In this document: positions 1-9,768 of the stretch, in pieces
Position numbering within the stretch: the first letter of the stretch is position 1
Layout: every line of letters begins with the position of its first letter
NCBI RefSeq assembly: GCF_000745015.1
Contig: NZ_JQNA01000002.1
Span: 62,001 to 126,000 of the forward strand
Source of the DNA: Burkholderia sp. 9120
GTDB lineage: Bacteria; Pseudomonadota; Gammaproteobacteria; Burkholderiales; Burkholderiaceae
Length of the DNA stretch: 64,000 nucleotides
Direction: 5' to 3'
Position numbers and translations under genes: made by a program
The notes under the pieces: model-generated
What the model was told of the DNA's origin: nothing
Seen by the model: only the letters and a program-made list of their open reading frames with translations
Database searches by the model: none

Positions 1-881
1 TATCGTGCTTCGTCGAGATCGGCAAGCAGCGTCGGACCCGTCGGCTTCCAGCCCAACCGTGCCTGCGTCAGCGCGCTCGACGCCGGCATATCCAGACCGA
101 CAAACATCCCCATCCATCCGAAGTGCGCCGCCGCTTCTTCCCTCGAGATCGACACGACCGGCAGGTTCAGACCGCGTCCGAGCGACTCGGCAATCTCGCG
201 GCTGCTGATGCCTTCTTCTCCGACCGCATGGTAACGGGCACCCGGCTCGCGCTTTTCGATCGCGAGCCGATACAGACGCACAACGTCGGAAAGATGACCC
301 GCGGGCCAGCGATTACGCCCTTCGCCCACATAGGCCACCACGCCTTTCTCTTGGGCAATGGCGACCAGCGGCGTGATCAGCCCCTGCTTGAAAGGATTGT
401 GAACTTGCGGCAGCCGCATCACCGATACATTGATGCCGGCCTCAAGCAGCGCATTGCCGGCCAGTTCCGAGCCGATCCGCGGATTGGGGTGGGCGGTGTT
501 GAAAACGTCTTCGCTCGCCGGTTCGCCGTGCTCACCGCTGCCCACACCCGTTCCGGACGTAATGAGCAGTGGACGATCCGAGCCGGTGAGCGCGGACCCG
601 AGTGCGGCGATGGCACGCTTATCCTTCTCGCAATTCGCGACGAAGTTCGAGAAGTCGTGATCGAAGGCCGCGTGGATGACGGCATCCGCTTTCGCGGCGC
701 CTTCGCGCAAGCTCGCGGGGTCCTCCAGGGTGCCGCGATGCACTTCGGCGCCCGCATCGGCAAGCGCTTGCGCGCCGGCGTCCGAACGCGTCATGCCGAT
801 TACGTGATGGCCGGCTGCGATGAGCTCGGGAACGAGGGCCGATCCGATAAAACCCGTCGCGCCCGTGAGAAAAATACGCAT
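1..881 (-). CDS. SDR/NAD-dependent epimerase-like oxidoreductase (3' end cut by window edge)
   Basis: This is a reverse-strand gene with ATG at 879-881 that stays open to the window edge, so the C-terminus is missing (about 293 codons seen). The N-terminus MRIFLTGATGFIGSALVPEL is the Rossmann dinucleotide-binding motif GxxGxxG of atypical/extended short-chain dehydrogenases. The rest reads like NAD-dependent epimerase/dehydratase family proteins of about 290-300 residues, so it is probably almost complete. It points the same way as pta but lies 84 bp downstream of the pta stop. The substrate cannot be told, and a link to sulfonate metabolism is not supported. Confidence 0.85.
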   Translation of the reverse strand, partial: MRIFLTGATGFIGSALVPELIAAGHHVIGMTRSDAGAQALADAGAEVHRGTLEDPASLREGAAKADAVIHAAFDHDFSNFVANCEKDKRAIAALGSALTGSDRPLLITSGTGVGSGEHGEPASEDVFNTAHPNPRIGSELAGNALLEAGINVSVMRLPQVHNPFKQGLITPLVAIAQEKGVVAYVGEGRNRWPAGHLSDVVRLYRLAIEKREPGARYHAVGEEGISSREIAESLGRGLNLPVVSISREEAAAHFGWMGMFVGLDMPASSALTQARLGWKPTGPTLLADLDEAR

Positions 882-965
882 AGTGAACTCTCCGTGTGTG
901 TCACCCGTTCACTATCCGATCATTTCTCCTTCCGTAGAAGTGGTGAGCTCATCATGGTAAACCGA

Positions 966-1985
966 CTAACAGGATCCGACGCGCGCAAGCGCCGCTTGCG
1001 CCTGGACCGCCGTCACGGCGATCACATAGTAAATATCATCCGCACTGCACCCGCGCGACAGATCGTTAGCCGGTTTTTGTAAGCCCTGCAGCAACGGCCC
1101 AATCGCCTTCGCACCGCCGATCCGCTCCGCGAGTTTGTAGCCGATGTTGCCCGCTTCGAGACTCGGAAACACCAGCACATTCGCGTGCCCCTCGACCTGC
1201 GAATGCTTGACCTTGCGCAGCGCGATTTCGGAGACGATCGCGGCGTCGAGCTGCACGTCGCCGTCGATCATGAGATGCGGCCGACGTTCCTGCACTCGAT
1301 GCGTCGCGTTGACCACTTTATCGACCGCGGCATGATGCGCGCTGCCGCTGGTCGAAAACGACAGCATGGCGACACGCGGTTCATCCATCAGCAGGCTGCG
1401 TCCGCTGTCGGCCGCGGCAATCGCGATCTCGGCGAGCTGGTCGGCATCCGGTTCGACAACGAGCGCGCAGTCGGAAAAGATCAAGCCGCCCTTGAGCGTG
1501 TGGAACGGCTCGCACAGCATCATCAGGAAGAAGCTCGACACGAGTTTGAACGACGGCGCAATGCCGATCACCTGAATCGCGGTGCGCACCACGTCGGCGG
1601 TGGTGTTGACGGCGCCGGACACGGAACCGTCGGCGTCGCCGAGACGCACCATCAGGTTCGCGAAGCACAGCGGCTTGAGGATTTCCTGTTGCGCCTGATC
1701 CAGCGTCATACCTTTCTCGCCGCGCAGCGCGAACAGTTCGGCGGCGTAGGCAGCGGCGAGCGGCGAACTCGCGGGCTCGACCAGTTCCATACCGGACAGA
1801 TCGATATCGAAGCTCGCGGCGGCCTCGCGAATGCGCGCGGCGTCGCCCACCAGCACGATACGCGCGACACCTTCACGGCTCGCGCGTTGCGCGGCCTGCA
1901 GCACGCGCGGATCGTCGGCTTCGCTCAGCACGATGCGCATGGGCGATGCGCGCGCCTGGTCGATGATGCGAAGAATGGCTTTCAT
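966..1985 (-). CDS. pta: Phosphate acetyltransferase
   Basis: Short-form phosphate acetyltransferase of 339 residues, which interconverts acetyl phosphate and acetyl-CoA in the cytoplasm. Start chosen at MKAILRIIDQARASP (1983-1985); the frame is open 24 codons further upstream, but that extension is not family-like. The body has typical Pta features such as VLSEADDPRVLQAA near the N-terminus and the SVSGAVNTTADVVRTAIQV segment in the middle. It lies 165 bp downstream of xsc on the same strand. This is the classic xsc-pta arrangement, in which Pta converts the acetyl phosphate made by Xsc to acetyl-CoA. It is probably part of the xsc transcription unit. Confidence 0.93.
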   Translation of the reverse strand: MKAILRIIDQARASPMRIVLSEADDPRVLQAAQRASREGVARIVLVGDAARIREAAASFDIDLSGMELVEPASSPLAAAYAAELFALRGEKGMTLDQAQQEILKPLCFANLMVRLGDADGSVSGAVNTTADVVRTAIQVIGIAPSFKLVSSFFLMMLCEPFHTLKGGLIFSDCALVVEPDADQLAEIAIAAADSGRSLLMDEPRVAMLSFSTSGSAHHAAVDKVVNATHRVQERRPHLMIDGDVQLDAAIVSEIALRKVKHSQVEGHANVLVFPSLEAGNIGYKLAERIGGAKAIGPLLQGLQKPANDLSRGCSADDIYYVIAVTAVQAQAALARVGSC

Positions 1986-2150
1986 GGCAATGCCCGATAA
2001 CGGAGGCCGCAAGACACGCAGCGAAGGGGCCGTGCAGAGGAACGCCGCGAACGGCATTCGAACCGGCGACCCGCAAGCACGGCGGGCTCCGACCGCCTCA
2101 AGCTACAAGACGAAAACCGGAGCCCGCCGACACTCAGATGCCTGCTGTGC

Positions 2151-3983
2151 TCAAACGTAGTCCTTGTACTTGTCGAGCATGCGCACCGGCTTGGCGAGCG
2201 CATCGCGGCGGAACGGGTCGCCCAGTTCGCGGGTACACATGATCTCGATGATCGTGGTCTTGCCGTGATTCATCTGCAGATCGATGGCGCGCTTCAATGC
2301 CGGGCCGACGTCCTCAAGTCGGTCCACCACGATCCCTTCGGCGCCCATTGCCTTCGCGATCTCCGCGAAGCTCTGGTTGTCGAGTTCACCGGCGACGAAG
2401 CGGCGGTTGTAGAAGTCCACCTGGTTCTTCTTCTCCGCGCCCCATTGGCGGTTATGAAACACCACGGCCGTCACCGGAATGTTGTGGCGCACGCAGGTCA
2501 TGGTTTCCATCATGCTCATGCCCCACGCGCCGTCGCCGGCATACGAAATGGCGGGGCGGTGCGGCGCGGCAACCTTCGCGCCGATGATGGTCGGGAACGC
2601 GTAGCCGCAATTGCCCCAGCTCATCGCCGCGAAGAAGCTGCGCGGCTTGTTGAAGCGCAGGTAGCTGTTGGAGACGGAGTTGATGTTGCCGATGTCCGTC
2701 GAGACCATCACGTCTTCCGGCATGGCCTTTTCCAGTTCGCGCAGCACCTGGCGCGGATGCAGATAGGTGCCGCCACCCGGCGTGCGTTCCTGCTTCTGCT
2801 CCTCGATCATGTCGAGGCTGTACGGGTCGCGTTCGTGGGTCCACTCATCGAGTTCTTTCTCCCACGCCGCTTTTTCCGAGGCGATCTGATCGCCGCGTTC
2901 GTTGCGGGTCGCGTCGCAGGCAATCTTGCGATCGGCCAGACGCTGCGTCAGCGCAATGGCGGCCGCCTTCGCATCGCCGCAGATGCCGACCGAGATCTTC
3001 TTCACGAGGCCGAGCATCTTGTGATCGGCGTCGATCTGGATGATCTTCGCGCTGGTCGGCCAGTAATCCATGCCGTGCTGCGGCAACGTGCCGAACGGCC
3101 CGAGCCGCGAGCCGAGCGCGATCACCACGTCGGCGCGCGAGAGCAGCTTCATCGCCGCCTTGGAACCCTGATAGCCGAGCGGGCCGCACCACAGCGGATG
3201 ATTCGCCGGGAACGAGTCGTTGTGCAGATAGCTGTTGACCACTGGCGCGCCGAGGCGCTCGGCGAGCGCCTTGCATTCTTCGACGGCGTCGGCCATCACC
3301 ACGCCGCCGCCGGAAATGATCACGGGGAATTTGGCCTGCGCGAGCAGTTCGGCGGCTTCGTCCAGACGCTGATCGCCGCCGGCGCCGCGGTCGAGCCGCT
3401 GCGGTTGCGGAATCTCCACCTTGACCTGACCGTAGAAGTAATCGCGCGGAATGTTGAGCTGGGTCGGGCCCATTTCCGCCATCGCGCGGTCAAAGCAGCG
3501 GCCGGTGAATTCCGCCATCCGCGCAGGGTGCGTGACGTGGCCCTGGTACTTGGTGAACTCCTGGAACATGGGCAGTTGTTTGGCTTCCTGGAAGCCGCCG
3601 AGACCGATACCCATGGTGCCGGCTTCCGGCGTCACGATCACCACCGGGCTATGCGCCCAGTAGGCCGCCGCGATCGCCGTGACGCAATTGCTGATGCCCG
3701 GGCCGTTCTGGCCGATCACCACGCCGTGACGGCCCGACACGCGCGAATAACCATCGGCCATGTGGCCGGCGCCTTGCTCGTGAACCACGGGAATCAGGCG
3801 GATGCCGGCGGGTGCGAAGATGTCCATCGCGTCCATGAACGCCGAGCCCATGATGCCGAACATGTCGGTCACACCATTGGCCGCCAGGGTTTCGACGAAG
3901 GCTTCGGACGGCGTCATGGCTTGCGGGCCGCTCGCGCGGTGGTCGGCGCTGGCGTCACGCGGGGAAGGATTCTGCTCGCTCAT
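2151..3983 (-). CDS. xsc: Sulfoacetaldehyde acetyltransferase
   Basis: ThDP-dependent desulfonating enzyme of 610 residues that converts sulfoacetaldehyde plus phosphate to acetyl phosphate plus sulfite. The N-terminal Pyr domain carries the ThDP-activating glutamate in HEQGAGHMADGYSR. The C-terminal PP domain carries GDGAWGMSMMETM followed about 25 residues later by HNRQWGAEK, the GDG...N metal/ThDP motif. Length fits the Xsc family (about 590-610). ATG at 3981-3983 is preceded by GGAG; an internal ATG at residue 23 is an alternative. It is the hub of the window, because taurine, isethionate and sulfoacetate routes all yield its substrate. Direct repeats just upstream (4009-4108) look like regulator sites. 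Confidence 0.95.
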   Translation of the reverse strand: MSEQNPSPRDASADHRASGPQAMTPSEAFVETLAANGVTDMFGIMGSAFMDAMDIFAPAGIRLIPVVHEQGAGHMADGYSRVSGRHGVVIGQNGPGISNCVTAIAAAYWAHSPVVIVTPEAGTMGIGLGGFQEAKQLPMFQEFTKYQGHVTHPARMAEFTGRCFDRAMAEMGPTQLNIPRDYFYGQVKVEIPQPQRLDRGAGGDQRLDEAAELLAQAKFPVIISGGGVVMADAVEECKALAERLGAPVVNSYLHNDSFPANHPLWCGPLGYQGSKAAMKLLSRADVVIALGSRLGPFGTLPQHGMDYWPTSAKIIQIDADHKMLGLVKKISVGICGDAKAAAIALTQRLADRKIACDATRNERGDQIASEKAAWEKELDEWTHERDPYSLDMIEEQKQERTPGGGTYLHPRQVLRELEKAMPEDVMVSTDIGNINSVSNSYLRFNKPRSFFAAMSWGNCGYAFPTIIGAKVAAPHRPAISYAGDGAWGMSMMETMTCVRHNIPVTAVVFHNRQWGAEKKNQVDFYNRRFVAGELDNQSFAEIAKAMGAEGIVVDRLEDVGPALKRAIDLQMNHGKTTIIEIMCTRELGDPFRRDALAKPVRMLDKYKDYV

Positions 3984-4008
3984 GGGGGTGTCTCCGGCTC
4001 TTTAAGAT

Positions 4009-4118
4009 AAGTGGAACAAAAAATACCGAAAAATGCTTGGTGTCTAAAATGTAGGGCAGGCTTTTCGGGGCGTCAATCGAAAATACAATAAGTGGAACGT
4101 TTTGTACCAATATGTTCC
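4009..4118. promoter_or_regulatory. Candidate operator repeats upstream of xsc
   Basis: Two copies of the pattern AAGTGGAAC-N6/7-TACC lie at 4009-4027 and 4090-4108. The second is followed by GTTCC at 4114-4118, which is inverted relative to GGAAC. The segment is AT-rich compared with its surroundings and begins 26 bp upstream of the xsc start codon. GGAAC/TTCC half-sites resemble IclR-type operators, and three IclR-family genes lie nearby. The repeats are seen directly; the regulator is inferred. Confidence 0.45.
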
Positions 4119-4170
4119 GATATGCGAAGGGCGACACGGCAGCGCTTTACGAGCGTTGCCGCCCGAGCCG

Positions 4171-5100
4171 TTAAACCCGGCCTTTCCACGGCACCAGCAC
4201 GCGTTCGAGGTAGCGCATCAGCAGGTCGAAGCAGAGCGCGAAGAAGCCGATCACGATGATCCCCATGATCACGACGTCGCTTGCGAGGAACTCCGCGGCG
4301 TTGAGCACCATGAAGCCGAGGCCGCTGGTTGATGCGACCATTTCGGCGGCCACCAGCGTGGTCCAGCCGACGCCGATGCCGATCCGCATGCCGGTGAAAA
4401 TCTCCGGCATCGCCGACTTCAGGATCACGTACAGCACCACTTGCGTACGCGAGGCGCCCATCGAATACGCGGCGTGAATCTGTTCGATCGACACCGAGCG
4501 CACCCCGGCGCGCGCCGCGATGGCGAGCGGCGCGAAGATGGCGAGATAGATCAGCAGCACTTTCGAAAATTCGCCGATGCCGAACCAGATGATGATGAGC
4601 GGCAAATACGCGAGCGGCGGCAGGGGCCGGTAGAACTCGATCGGCGGATCGAAGGCGCCGCGCGCGAAACGCGACACGCCCATCATCACGCCGATCGGAA
4701 TCGCCGTGACGCAGGCCAGCGCGAACGCGCCGAACACGCGCAAGAGGCTCACGCCTGTGTGCTGTGCGAGCGTCGAGTTGGCGAAGCCTTCGGTGGCGAC
4801 GAAGATGAACTTCGCGTAGACGGCCTGCGGCGACGGCAGGAACAGCGGTTTGATCCAGTGCAGGTTGGTCGCGGCGAACCAGAGGCCGAGAAACGCGGCC
4901 ACGGTAATCAGGCTCGTCACGACGCTGCTGCCCTGGCCCGGCACGCCGAAGGTGTCGCCGGGGCGGGCGGGTTTCTTCGCCAGCACGCGGGTTTTGCGGC
5001 CTGGCCGGCGGGGTGGTTCGATTGGTTCGATCGGCGCGTTGGTGTCCATCGGCGAGACCTCGTGCCGCAGAACGGCTTGTGCGGATTTGGAACTAAACAT
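4171..5100 (-). CDS. tauC: Taurine/sulfonate ABC transporter permease
   Basis: Inner-membrane permease of 309 residues, SsuC/TauC type, with about six membrane segments after a cytoplasmic Pro/Arg-rich N-terminus. The permease EAA-type loop is near [20 protein letters not shown]. The start at 5100 overlaps the tauB stop by 8 bp. An internal ATG at 5049 ([13 protein letters not shown]) has a better ribosome site (GAGG, 8 bases before) and may be the true start. It works with TauA and TauB to import taurine or related sulfonates. Confidence 0.92.
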   Translation of the reverse strand: MFSSKSAQAVLRHEVSPMDTNAPIEPIEPPRRPGRKTRVLAKKPARPGDTFGVPGQGSSVVTSLITVAAFLGLWFAATNLHWIKPLFLPSPQAVYAKFIFVATEGFANSTLAQHTGVSLLRVFGAFALACVTAIPIGVMMGVSRFARGAFDPPIEFYRPLPPLAYLPLIIIWFGIGEFSKVLLIYLAIFAPLAIAARAGVRSVSIEQIHAAYSMGASRTQVVLYVILKSAMPEIFTGMRIGIGVGWTTLVAAEMVASTSGLGFMVLNAAEFLASDVVIMGIIVIGFFALCFDLLMRYLERVLVPWKGRV

Positions 5101-5908
5101 GCGCCACCCCGGCTTCGACGGCGTGCAGCTTCTCGTCGCCGTAAATGATGTTGAGGACCTGCTCGCGCATCGCGATGAAATCGGGACTCGATTTGATGGC
5201 GCGCGCGTCGCGCGTGTCGAGAAAACCGCGGTTGAAATCCAGTTCGTAGGTGTGCGTGATGCGCCCCGGCCGCGGCGACATCACGATCAGGCGGCTCGCC
5301 AGAAACAGCGCTTCCTCCACGCTGTGGGTGATGAAGAAATACATCTTGCCGGTCTTCTTCCAGACGTCGAGCAGCAGCTCCTGAATGGTCTCGCGGGTGA
5401 GGGCGTCGAGCGCGGCCATCGGTTCGTCCATCAGCAGCATGGCCGGGTCGCAGGTGAGCGCGCGGGCAATCCCCACGCGTTGCTGCATGCCGCCCGAGAG
5501 CTGATAGATCATGTGCTTGTGGAAGTCCTGCAGGCCCACCAGCGCGAGGTTTCGCACAGCAATCTCACGACGCTGCGCGCGCGGCACGCCTTGCAGCTTG
5601 AGGCCGAATTCGGCGTTGTCGATCACGTTGAGCCACGGCAGCAGCGCGTGCTTCTGGAACACCACGCCGCGATCCGCACCGGGGCCCGCAATCGGCTCGC
5701 CGCCCAGCAGCAGTTCGCCCTGGGTCGGCGCGATGAAGCCGGCCATCAACGACAGCAGCGTCGTCTTGCCGCAGCCGGACGCGCCCAGCGCCACCACGAA
5801 ATCTCCCGGGCGGATGGTCAGGTTGATGTCGTCGAGCGCCCGTACGGTCTGGCCGGGCCGACGCCCCGGAAACGTCACGCTGACGTTCCTGATAGTCATG
5901 TTTTCCAT
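5093..5908 (-). CDS. tauB: Taurine/sulfonate ABC transporter ATP-binding protein
   Basis: ABC ATPase of 271 residues. Walker A is GASGCGKT at residues 42-49, the signature is [15 protein letters not shown] near residue 138, and Walker B is LLMDEP. The H-loop [14 protein letters not shown] follows, typical of the nitrate/sulfonate/taurine ATPase group. ATG at 5908 is preceded by AGGAGG. It lies 46 bp downstream of tauA and overlaps tauC, so tauABC is one operon. It energises sulfonate import. Confidence 0.94.
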   Translation of the reverse strand: MENMTIRNVSVTFPGRRPGQTVRALDDINLTIRPGDFVVALGASGCGKTTLLSLMAGFIAPTQGELLLGGEPIAGPGADRGVVFQKHALLPWLNVIDNAEFGLKLQGVPRAQRREIAVRNLALVGLQDFHKHMIYQLSGGMQQRVGIARALTCDPAMLLMDEPMAALDALTRETIQELLLDVWKKTGKMYFFITHSVEEALFLASRLIVMSPRPGRITHTYELDFNRGFLDTRDARAIKSSPDFIAMREQVLNIIYGDEKLHAVEAGVAHV

Positions 5909-5954
5909 ATTGCCTCCTGAAACGCGTCAATCTCTGTTGAAGCCCAAGGCGACG

Positions 5955-7013
5955 TCACTTGAGTTTGGCCGCGGCTTCGGCATAAGCCGGCGTCACGAAC
6001 TTCGAGTAATCGGGCAGCACGGTGCCGATCTGCTTCTGGCTCTTCAGGAACTCCGAGGTGTCCTTGAGCGCCAGCGCCGCGCGGCTCGTTGTGCCGCCGC
6101 CGAGCCATTGCGCGGAGGCCTGCTCCTGCAGCGTCGGGAACGCATACAGCGACAGCGAGTCCGGCACGTCGGCAGGCGTGCCGCCGATCATCTTCGCGAT
6201 CGCCGCGGCTTGCGGCGAGGTCGCGTTCCATTGCGCCGGATTGGCGCGGTATTGCTGGTCGGCGTCGGCGATGGCCTTAACGAGCTTCGCCATGAAGTCC
6301 TTATGTGCTTCGCCCCATTGACGGTCCACCGCGATGCCGTCGAAGGTCGGCTTGCCGAGTTTCGACAGATCGCCCGACGTGATCAGCACCTTGCCGCTTT
6401 TCTTCAGCTCGGCGAGCGCGGGATTCCACACGTAGGCCGCGTCGATATCGCCACGCTCCCAGGCCGCGACGATCTGGTTCGGCTGCATGTTCAGGATCTT
6501 CACGCTGGACGGATCGATGCCCCAGTGCTGCAGCGCGAACATGGTGTGATAGTGGGTCGTGGAGACGAACGGCACGCCGATGGTTTTGCCCTTCAGCTCG
6601 GCGGGTTTCGTGATGCCGGCGCCGTTGCGCACCACCATCGCTTCAGCCTGGTTGATGTTGTCGAGAATCCAGAACAGTTGCAGATCGAGCCCCTGGCTGA
6701 CCGCGGCCGCGAGCGGGCTAGAACCGATCACGCCGACCTTGACGTCGCCTGAGGCCAAAGCGGTCGCCACTTTCGCGCCCGACTCGAATTGCCGCCAGTT
6801 GATCTTGTAGCCGGTGGCTTTTTCGATCGAGCCGTTCGCGATGCCGACCACCCACGGATCGACGATCTGCTGATAGGCGATCGTGATTTCCTTGTCTTCG
6901 GCGTGGCTGGGCGTCGCCACGAGCGCCGCCGTGGCGGCGAACAGCAGCGACAGCACGCAGCGCGCCGTCCATTGGAACCAGGGCCTTGATGTCGAGTTTT
7001 TATGGCGTTTCAT
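5955..7013 (-). CDS. tauA: Taurine/sulfonate-binding periplasmic protein
   Basis: Solute-binding protein of 352 residues with a signal peptide whose hydrophobic core is LSLLFAATAALVATPSHA (cleavage around residue 38). The mature start EDKEITIAYQQIVDPW matches TauA-type proteins. It captures taurine or another alkanesulfonate in the periplasm for TauBC. It is the first gene of tauABC and diverges from the MocR-type regulator gene at 7198, which suggests that regulator controls it. Confidence 0.93.
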   Translation of the reverse strand: MKRHKNSTSRPWFQWTARCVLSLLFAATAALVATPSHAEDKEITIAYQQIVDPWVVGIANGSIEKATGYKINWRQFESGAKVATALASGDVKVGVIGSSPLAAAVSQGLDLQLFWILDNINQAEAMVVRNGAGITKPAELKGKTIGVPFVSTTHYHTMFALQHWGIDPSSVKILNMQPNQIVAAWERGDIDAAYVWNPALAELKKSGKVLITSGDLSKLGKPTFDGIAVDRQWGEAHKDFMAKLVKAIADADQQYRANPAQWNATSPQAAAIAKMIGGTPADVPDSLSLYAFPTLQEQASAQWLGGGTTSRAALALKDTSEFLKSQKQIGTVLPDYSKFVTPAYAEAAAKLK

Positions 7014-7197
7014 AATAGGTCTCAGAAGGTCTTGCCGATGGAGCAGGAAGATCGTGTGGCCACGACCGGTGCTTGTCCCGATCGCGTTGGACGGGGTGAG
7101 TCGAGTATCGTCAGTAAAAAATGGAGCAAGTTAGTGCCAGACGGCGGCGATCGTTGAGTCCACATCCGCCCGGCTCCCTGTCATTTGAGGAGGAAGC
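7014..7197. promoter_or_regulatory. tauA-tauR divergent promoter region
   Basis: This 184-bp gap separates tauA and the divergent regulator and must hold both promoters. One inverted repeat is visible, GTCC-N10-GGAC at 7075-7092 with a palindromic CGATCG centre. It is a possible but unproven regulator site. No strong -10/-35 pair was recognised. Confidence 0.35.
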
Positions 7198-8727
7198 ATG
7201 TCCAGCCGTACCGCGACAGCCCTATGGACGCAGCGTTTTCAGCGTCCGGGCGACTCGACCATGAGCCTGCAAGGGCAGATCCGGCGGATGCTGGTGGCCG
7301 CGATTCTGGACGGCCAGCTGCCCCCGCAGACCGCGCTGCCGTCGAGCCGCGAATTGGCCGATCAACTGAGTGTCGCGCGCAATACGGTCGTGCTGGCGTA
7401 TCAGCAGCTGGTCGAGGAGGGCTATCTGATTTCGCGCGAGCGCAGCGGCCATTTCGTCAATCCGGCGATGCTGGAAGGGCGTCACGGTTTCACGCCGACG
7501 CAGACGGTCGCGACGAATGGGCACGAAGACGCGCATGCGCGGCCCGACTGGGCGCAGCGCGTGCAGCGGCCACCGTCGGCGCAGCGCAACATCGTCAAGC
7601 CGGGCAACTGGCAGAACTACGACTATCCCTTCATCTACGGACAATTCGACCAGACGCTGTTTCCCACCAACGACTGGCGGGAATGCTGCATGAAGGCGCT
7701 TTCGGTGATGGAGATCCGCAACTGGGCGCCCGATCTGATCGGCCGCGACGACGACACGCTGATCGAGCAGATTCGCACGCGCGTGCTGCCGCGGCGTGGC
7801 GTGTTCGCCATGCCGGACGAGATCGTCATCACGATCGGCTGCCAGCAGGCGCTCTATCTGATCGCGGATCTGCTGGCCCGCGAGCGCACCACCGTGGGTT
7901 TCGAAAACCCCGGCTATCCGGATGCGCGCAACATCTTCGAGAATCGCAACGCGCGGCTGGTGCCGCTGCCGGTCGATGCGGGCGGCGTGCGTCCCGTCGA
8001 AGATGCTCACCTGTTCGCGCAGTGCGACTACGTGTACGTGACGCCGAGCCATCAGTGCCCGACCACGGCGACCATGCCGATCGACCGCCGTCATGCGCTG
8101 CTGGAACTCGCGCAGCAGCACGATTTCGTGCTGATCGAAGACGACTACGAGAGCGAGAACAACTTCTCGGGCACGCCGCATCCGGCGCTCAAGAGCCTGG
8201 ATACCGCCGATCGCGTGATCTATATCGGCAGTCTGTCGAAGACGTTCGCACCGGGTTTGCGGCTGGGTTATATCGTCGGACCACGCGAACTGGTGCTGGA
8301 ATTGCGCGCGTTGCGGCGGCTGATGGTGCGTCACCCGGCGGCTTATATTCAGCGCGCGTTCGCGACGTTTCTGTCGCTGGGTCATCACGACGCGCTGCTG
8401 CGGCGGCTGGCGTTTGCGTACCGCGAGCGTGCGTTGGCGCTGATGGCCGCGCTCGACGCGTATCTGCCCGAGGCCCGCTATCTGCCGGTGACGGGTGGCG
8501 CGTCATGCTGGGTGGAAGGGCCGCTATGGCTCGACGCCGAACGTCTCGTCGCCGATGCCGAAGCGCATGGCATTCTGATCGAACGGGGCGACGTGTTCTT
8601 TATGGATGGGCTGGAGCAGAAGCATTGCTTCCGGATGGGCTTCTCGGCGATCAAGCTGGAGAAGATCGATGAGGGCGTGCGCCTGCTGGCCGGGTTAGTG
8701 CGTAAGCAGAAGCCCGCGGAAGAATGA
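7198..8727 (+). CDS. tauR: MocR/GntR-aminotransferase transcriptional regulator, TauR-like
   Basis: Regulator of 509 residues with an N-terminal GntR winged helix-turn-helix (about residues 20-90, including LPSSRELADQLSVARNTVV) joined to a class-I aminotransferase-like domain. The PLP lysine is in IGSLSKTFAPGLRLGY. ATG at 7198 follows AGGAGGAAGC. Known TauR proteins use PLP and activate taurine genes; its position divergent from tauABC supports the same role here. An internal ATG at 7261 is a weaker start. PdxR-like regulators share this build, so the symbol rests partly on context. Confidence 0.88.
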   Translation: MSSRTATALWTQRFQRPGDSTMSLQGQIRRMLVAAILDGQLPPQTALPSSRELADQLSVARNTVVLAYQQLVEEGYLISRERSGHFVNPAMLEGRHGFTPTQTVATNGHEDAHARPDWAQRVQRPPSAQRNIVKPGNWQNYDYPFIYGQFDQTLFPTNDWRECCMKALSVMEIRNWAPDLIGRDDDTLIEQIRTRVLPRRGVFAMPDEIVITIGCQQALYLIADLLARERTTVGFENPGYPDARNIFENRNARLVPLPVDAGGVRPVEDAHLFAQCDYVYVTPSHQCPTTATMPIDRRHALLELAQQHDFVLIEDDYESENNFSGTPHPALKSLDTADRVIYIGSLSKTFAPGLRLGYIVGPRELVLELRALRRLMVRHPAAYIQRAFATFLSLGHHDALLRRLAFAYRERALALMAALDAYLPEARYLPVTGGASCWVEGPLWLDAERLVADAEAHGILIERGDVFFMDGLEQKHCFRMGFSAIKLEKIDEGVRLLAGLVRKQKPAEE

Positions 8728-8862
8728 AGCGGTGAAGCGGCCAGGACCGTATCGCGCGCGATACGCGAACCCGGCGGCGCGCCAACATACGCACAACGCA
8801 CGCTTAACGCAGGCACGTGCGCGAAGTTTGCGCCTCACGCACCTCCCGCGCCCCACACCGCG

Positions 8863-9768
8863 TCAGAAGGTCTTGGCGAGTTCTCTAGCCGCTTCCTGAA
8901 GCCGCGGCACAAATTCCAGCGTCCGTGACAGCGGCGCGCGCGACACCGGCGCATGCACGGCGATCGCCGCGATACACGCACCGCTGTCATCCACCACCGG
9001 CGCCGCGACGCACACAATACCGGCCAGAAACTCTTCGTTATCGATCGCGATGCGCTTGTGCGCGGTGCGATCGAGTTCCGCCTCAAGTAACTCCGGATCG
9101 GTAATCGTGTTCTGCGTGAAGCGTTCGAGCTTCAGCGCGCGCACCAGCGCCGAGCGCTGTTCGCGCGGCAGCATGGACAACAGCAGCTTGCCGCTCGCGC
9201 TGCAATACGCGGGCACGTGCGAGCCTGGTTTGAGATCGAGGCGCAACGGCCAGGGCGCTTCCATGCGGTCGAGGTAGAGCACCTCGGTTTCATGCAGCAT
9301 CGTCAGATTGCAGGTTTCGCCGAGATCGGCCACCAGCCGCGCGAGGATCGCGTGACGCAAGCGCCGCGTGCCCGGATGCATCACCACGCCCAACGCGAGT
9401 TGCGCGAGGCGCGGCCCGATCACATACGCGTTCTTCTGCCCCGGTTCGCGGATCACCAGGCCGCCGGCCTCCAGCGAGGCGAGCATGCGATGCAACGACG
9501 CCTTGGGCAGCGCGACGTCTTGCGCGATGTCGGCGAGCGACACCGGGCCGTCGGTATTGACGAGGTGTTCGAGCAGCGCGAAGGCGCGCAGCGTCGGGGT
9601 ATCCGCTTTGGTCATGCCTGCCGTTCCGGAAAATGGATCGGCGTCATTGTACCGTTCCGTTCCGGGCGGCCCGGCCTTCGCACGCGCGGTTTGCGCGGCG
9701 GCGGAAGCGTCGGCGGATACGTGGCCCGGATCGTACGGATCGCTCATCGGCAAGGCGTCAGCGGTCAT
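8863..9768 (-). CDS. IclR-family transcriptional regulator (second of an overlapping pair)
   Basis: IclR-type regulator of 301 residues. It has a non-conserved N-terminal extension of about 50 residues, then a helix-turn-helix (LRAFALLEHLV to DVALPKASLHRMLASLE), then the effector-binding domain ending with VHAPVSRAPLS. The ATG at 9766-9768 overlaps the stop of the upstream IclR gene by 11 bp, so the two are co-transcribed and perhaps translationally coupled. MTKADTPTLRAFALLEHLV is a possible internal start. The operon diverges from a GMC dehydrogenase and transporter, which it may control. Confidence 0.9.
   Translation of the reverse strand: MTADALPMSDPYDPGHVSADASAAAQTARAKAGPPGTERYNDADPFSGTAGMTKADTPTLRAFALLEHLVNTDGPVSLADIAQDVALPKASLHRMLASLEAGGLVIREPGQKNAYVIGPRLAQLALGVVMHPGTRRLRHAILARLVADLGETCNLTMLHETEVLYLDRMEAPWPLRLDLKPGSHVPAYCSASGKLLLSMLPREQRSALVRALKLERFTQNTITDPELLEAELDRTAHKRIAIDNEEFLAGIVCVAAPVVDDSGACIAAIAVHAPVSRAPLSRTLEFVPRLQEAARELAKTF

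Noticed and set aside
1986..2057. Upstream extension of pta by 24 codons
   Set aside because: Not family-like; the start at 1985 gives the normal short Pta N-terminus.
2265..4010. Long open frame of 581 codons antisense to xsc
   Set aside because: It mirrors the codon structure of xsc in a GC-rich genome, has Arg/His-rich low-meaning sequence and no family features.
7222..8388. Long antisense frame inside tauR
   Set aside because: Same shadow effect; tauR is well supported by GntR and aminotransferase motifs.
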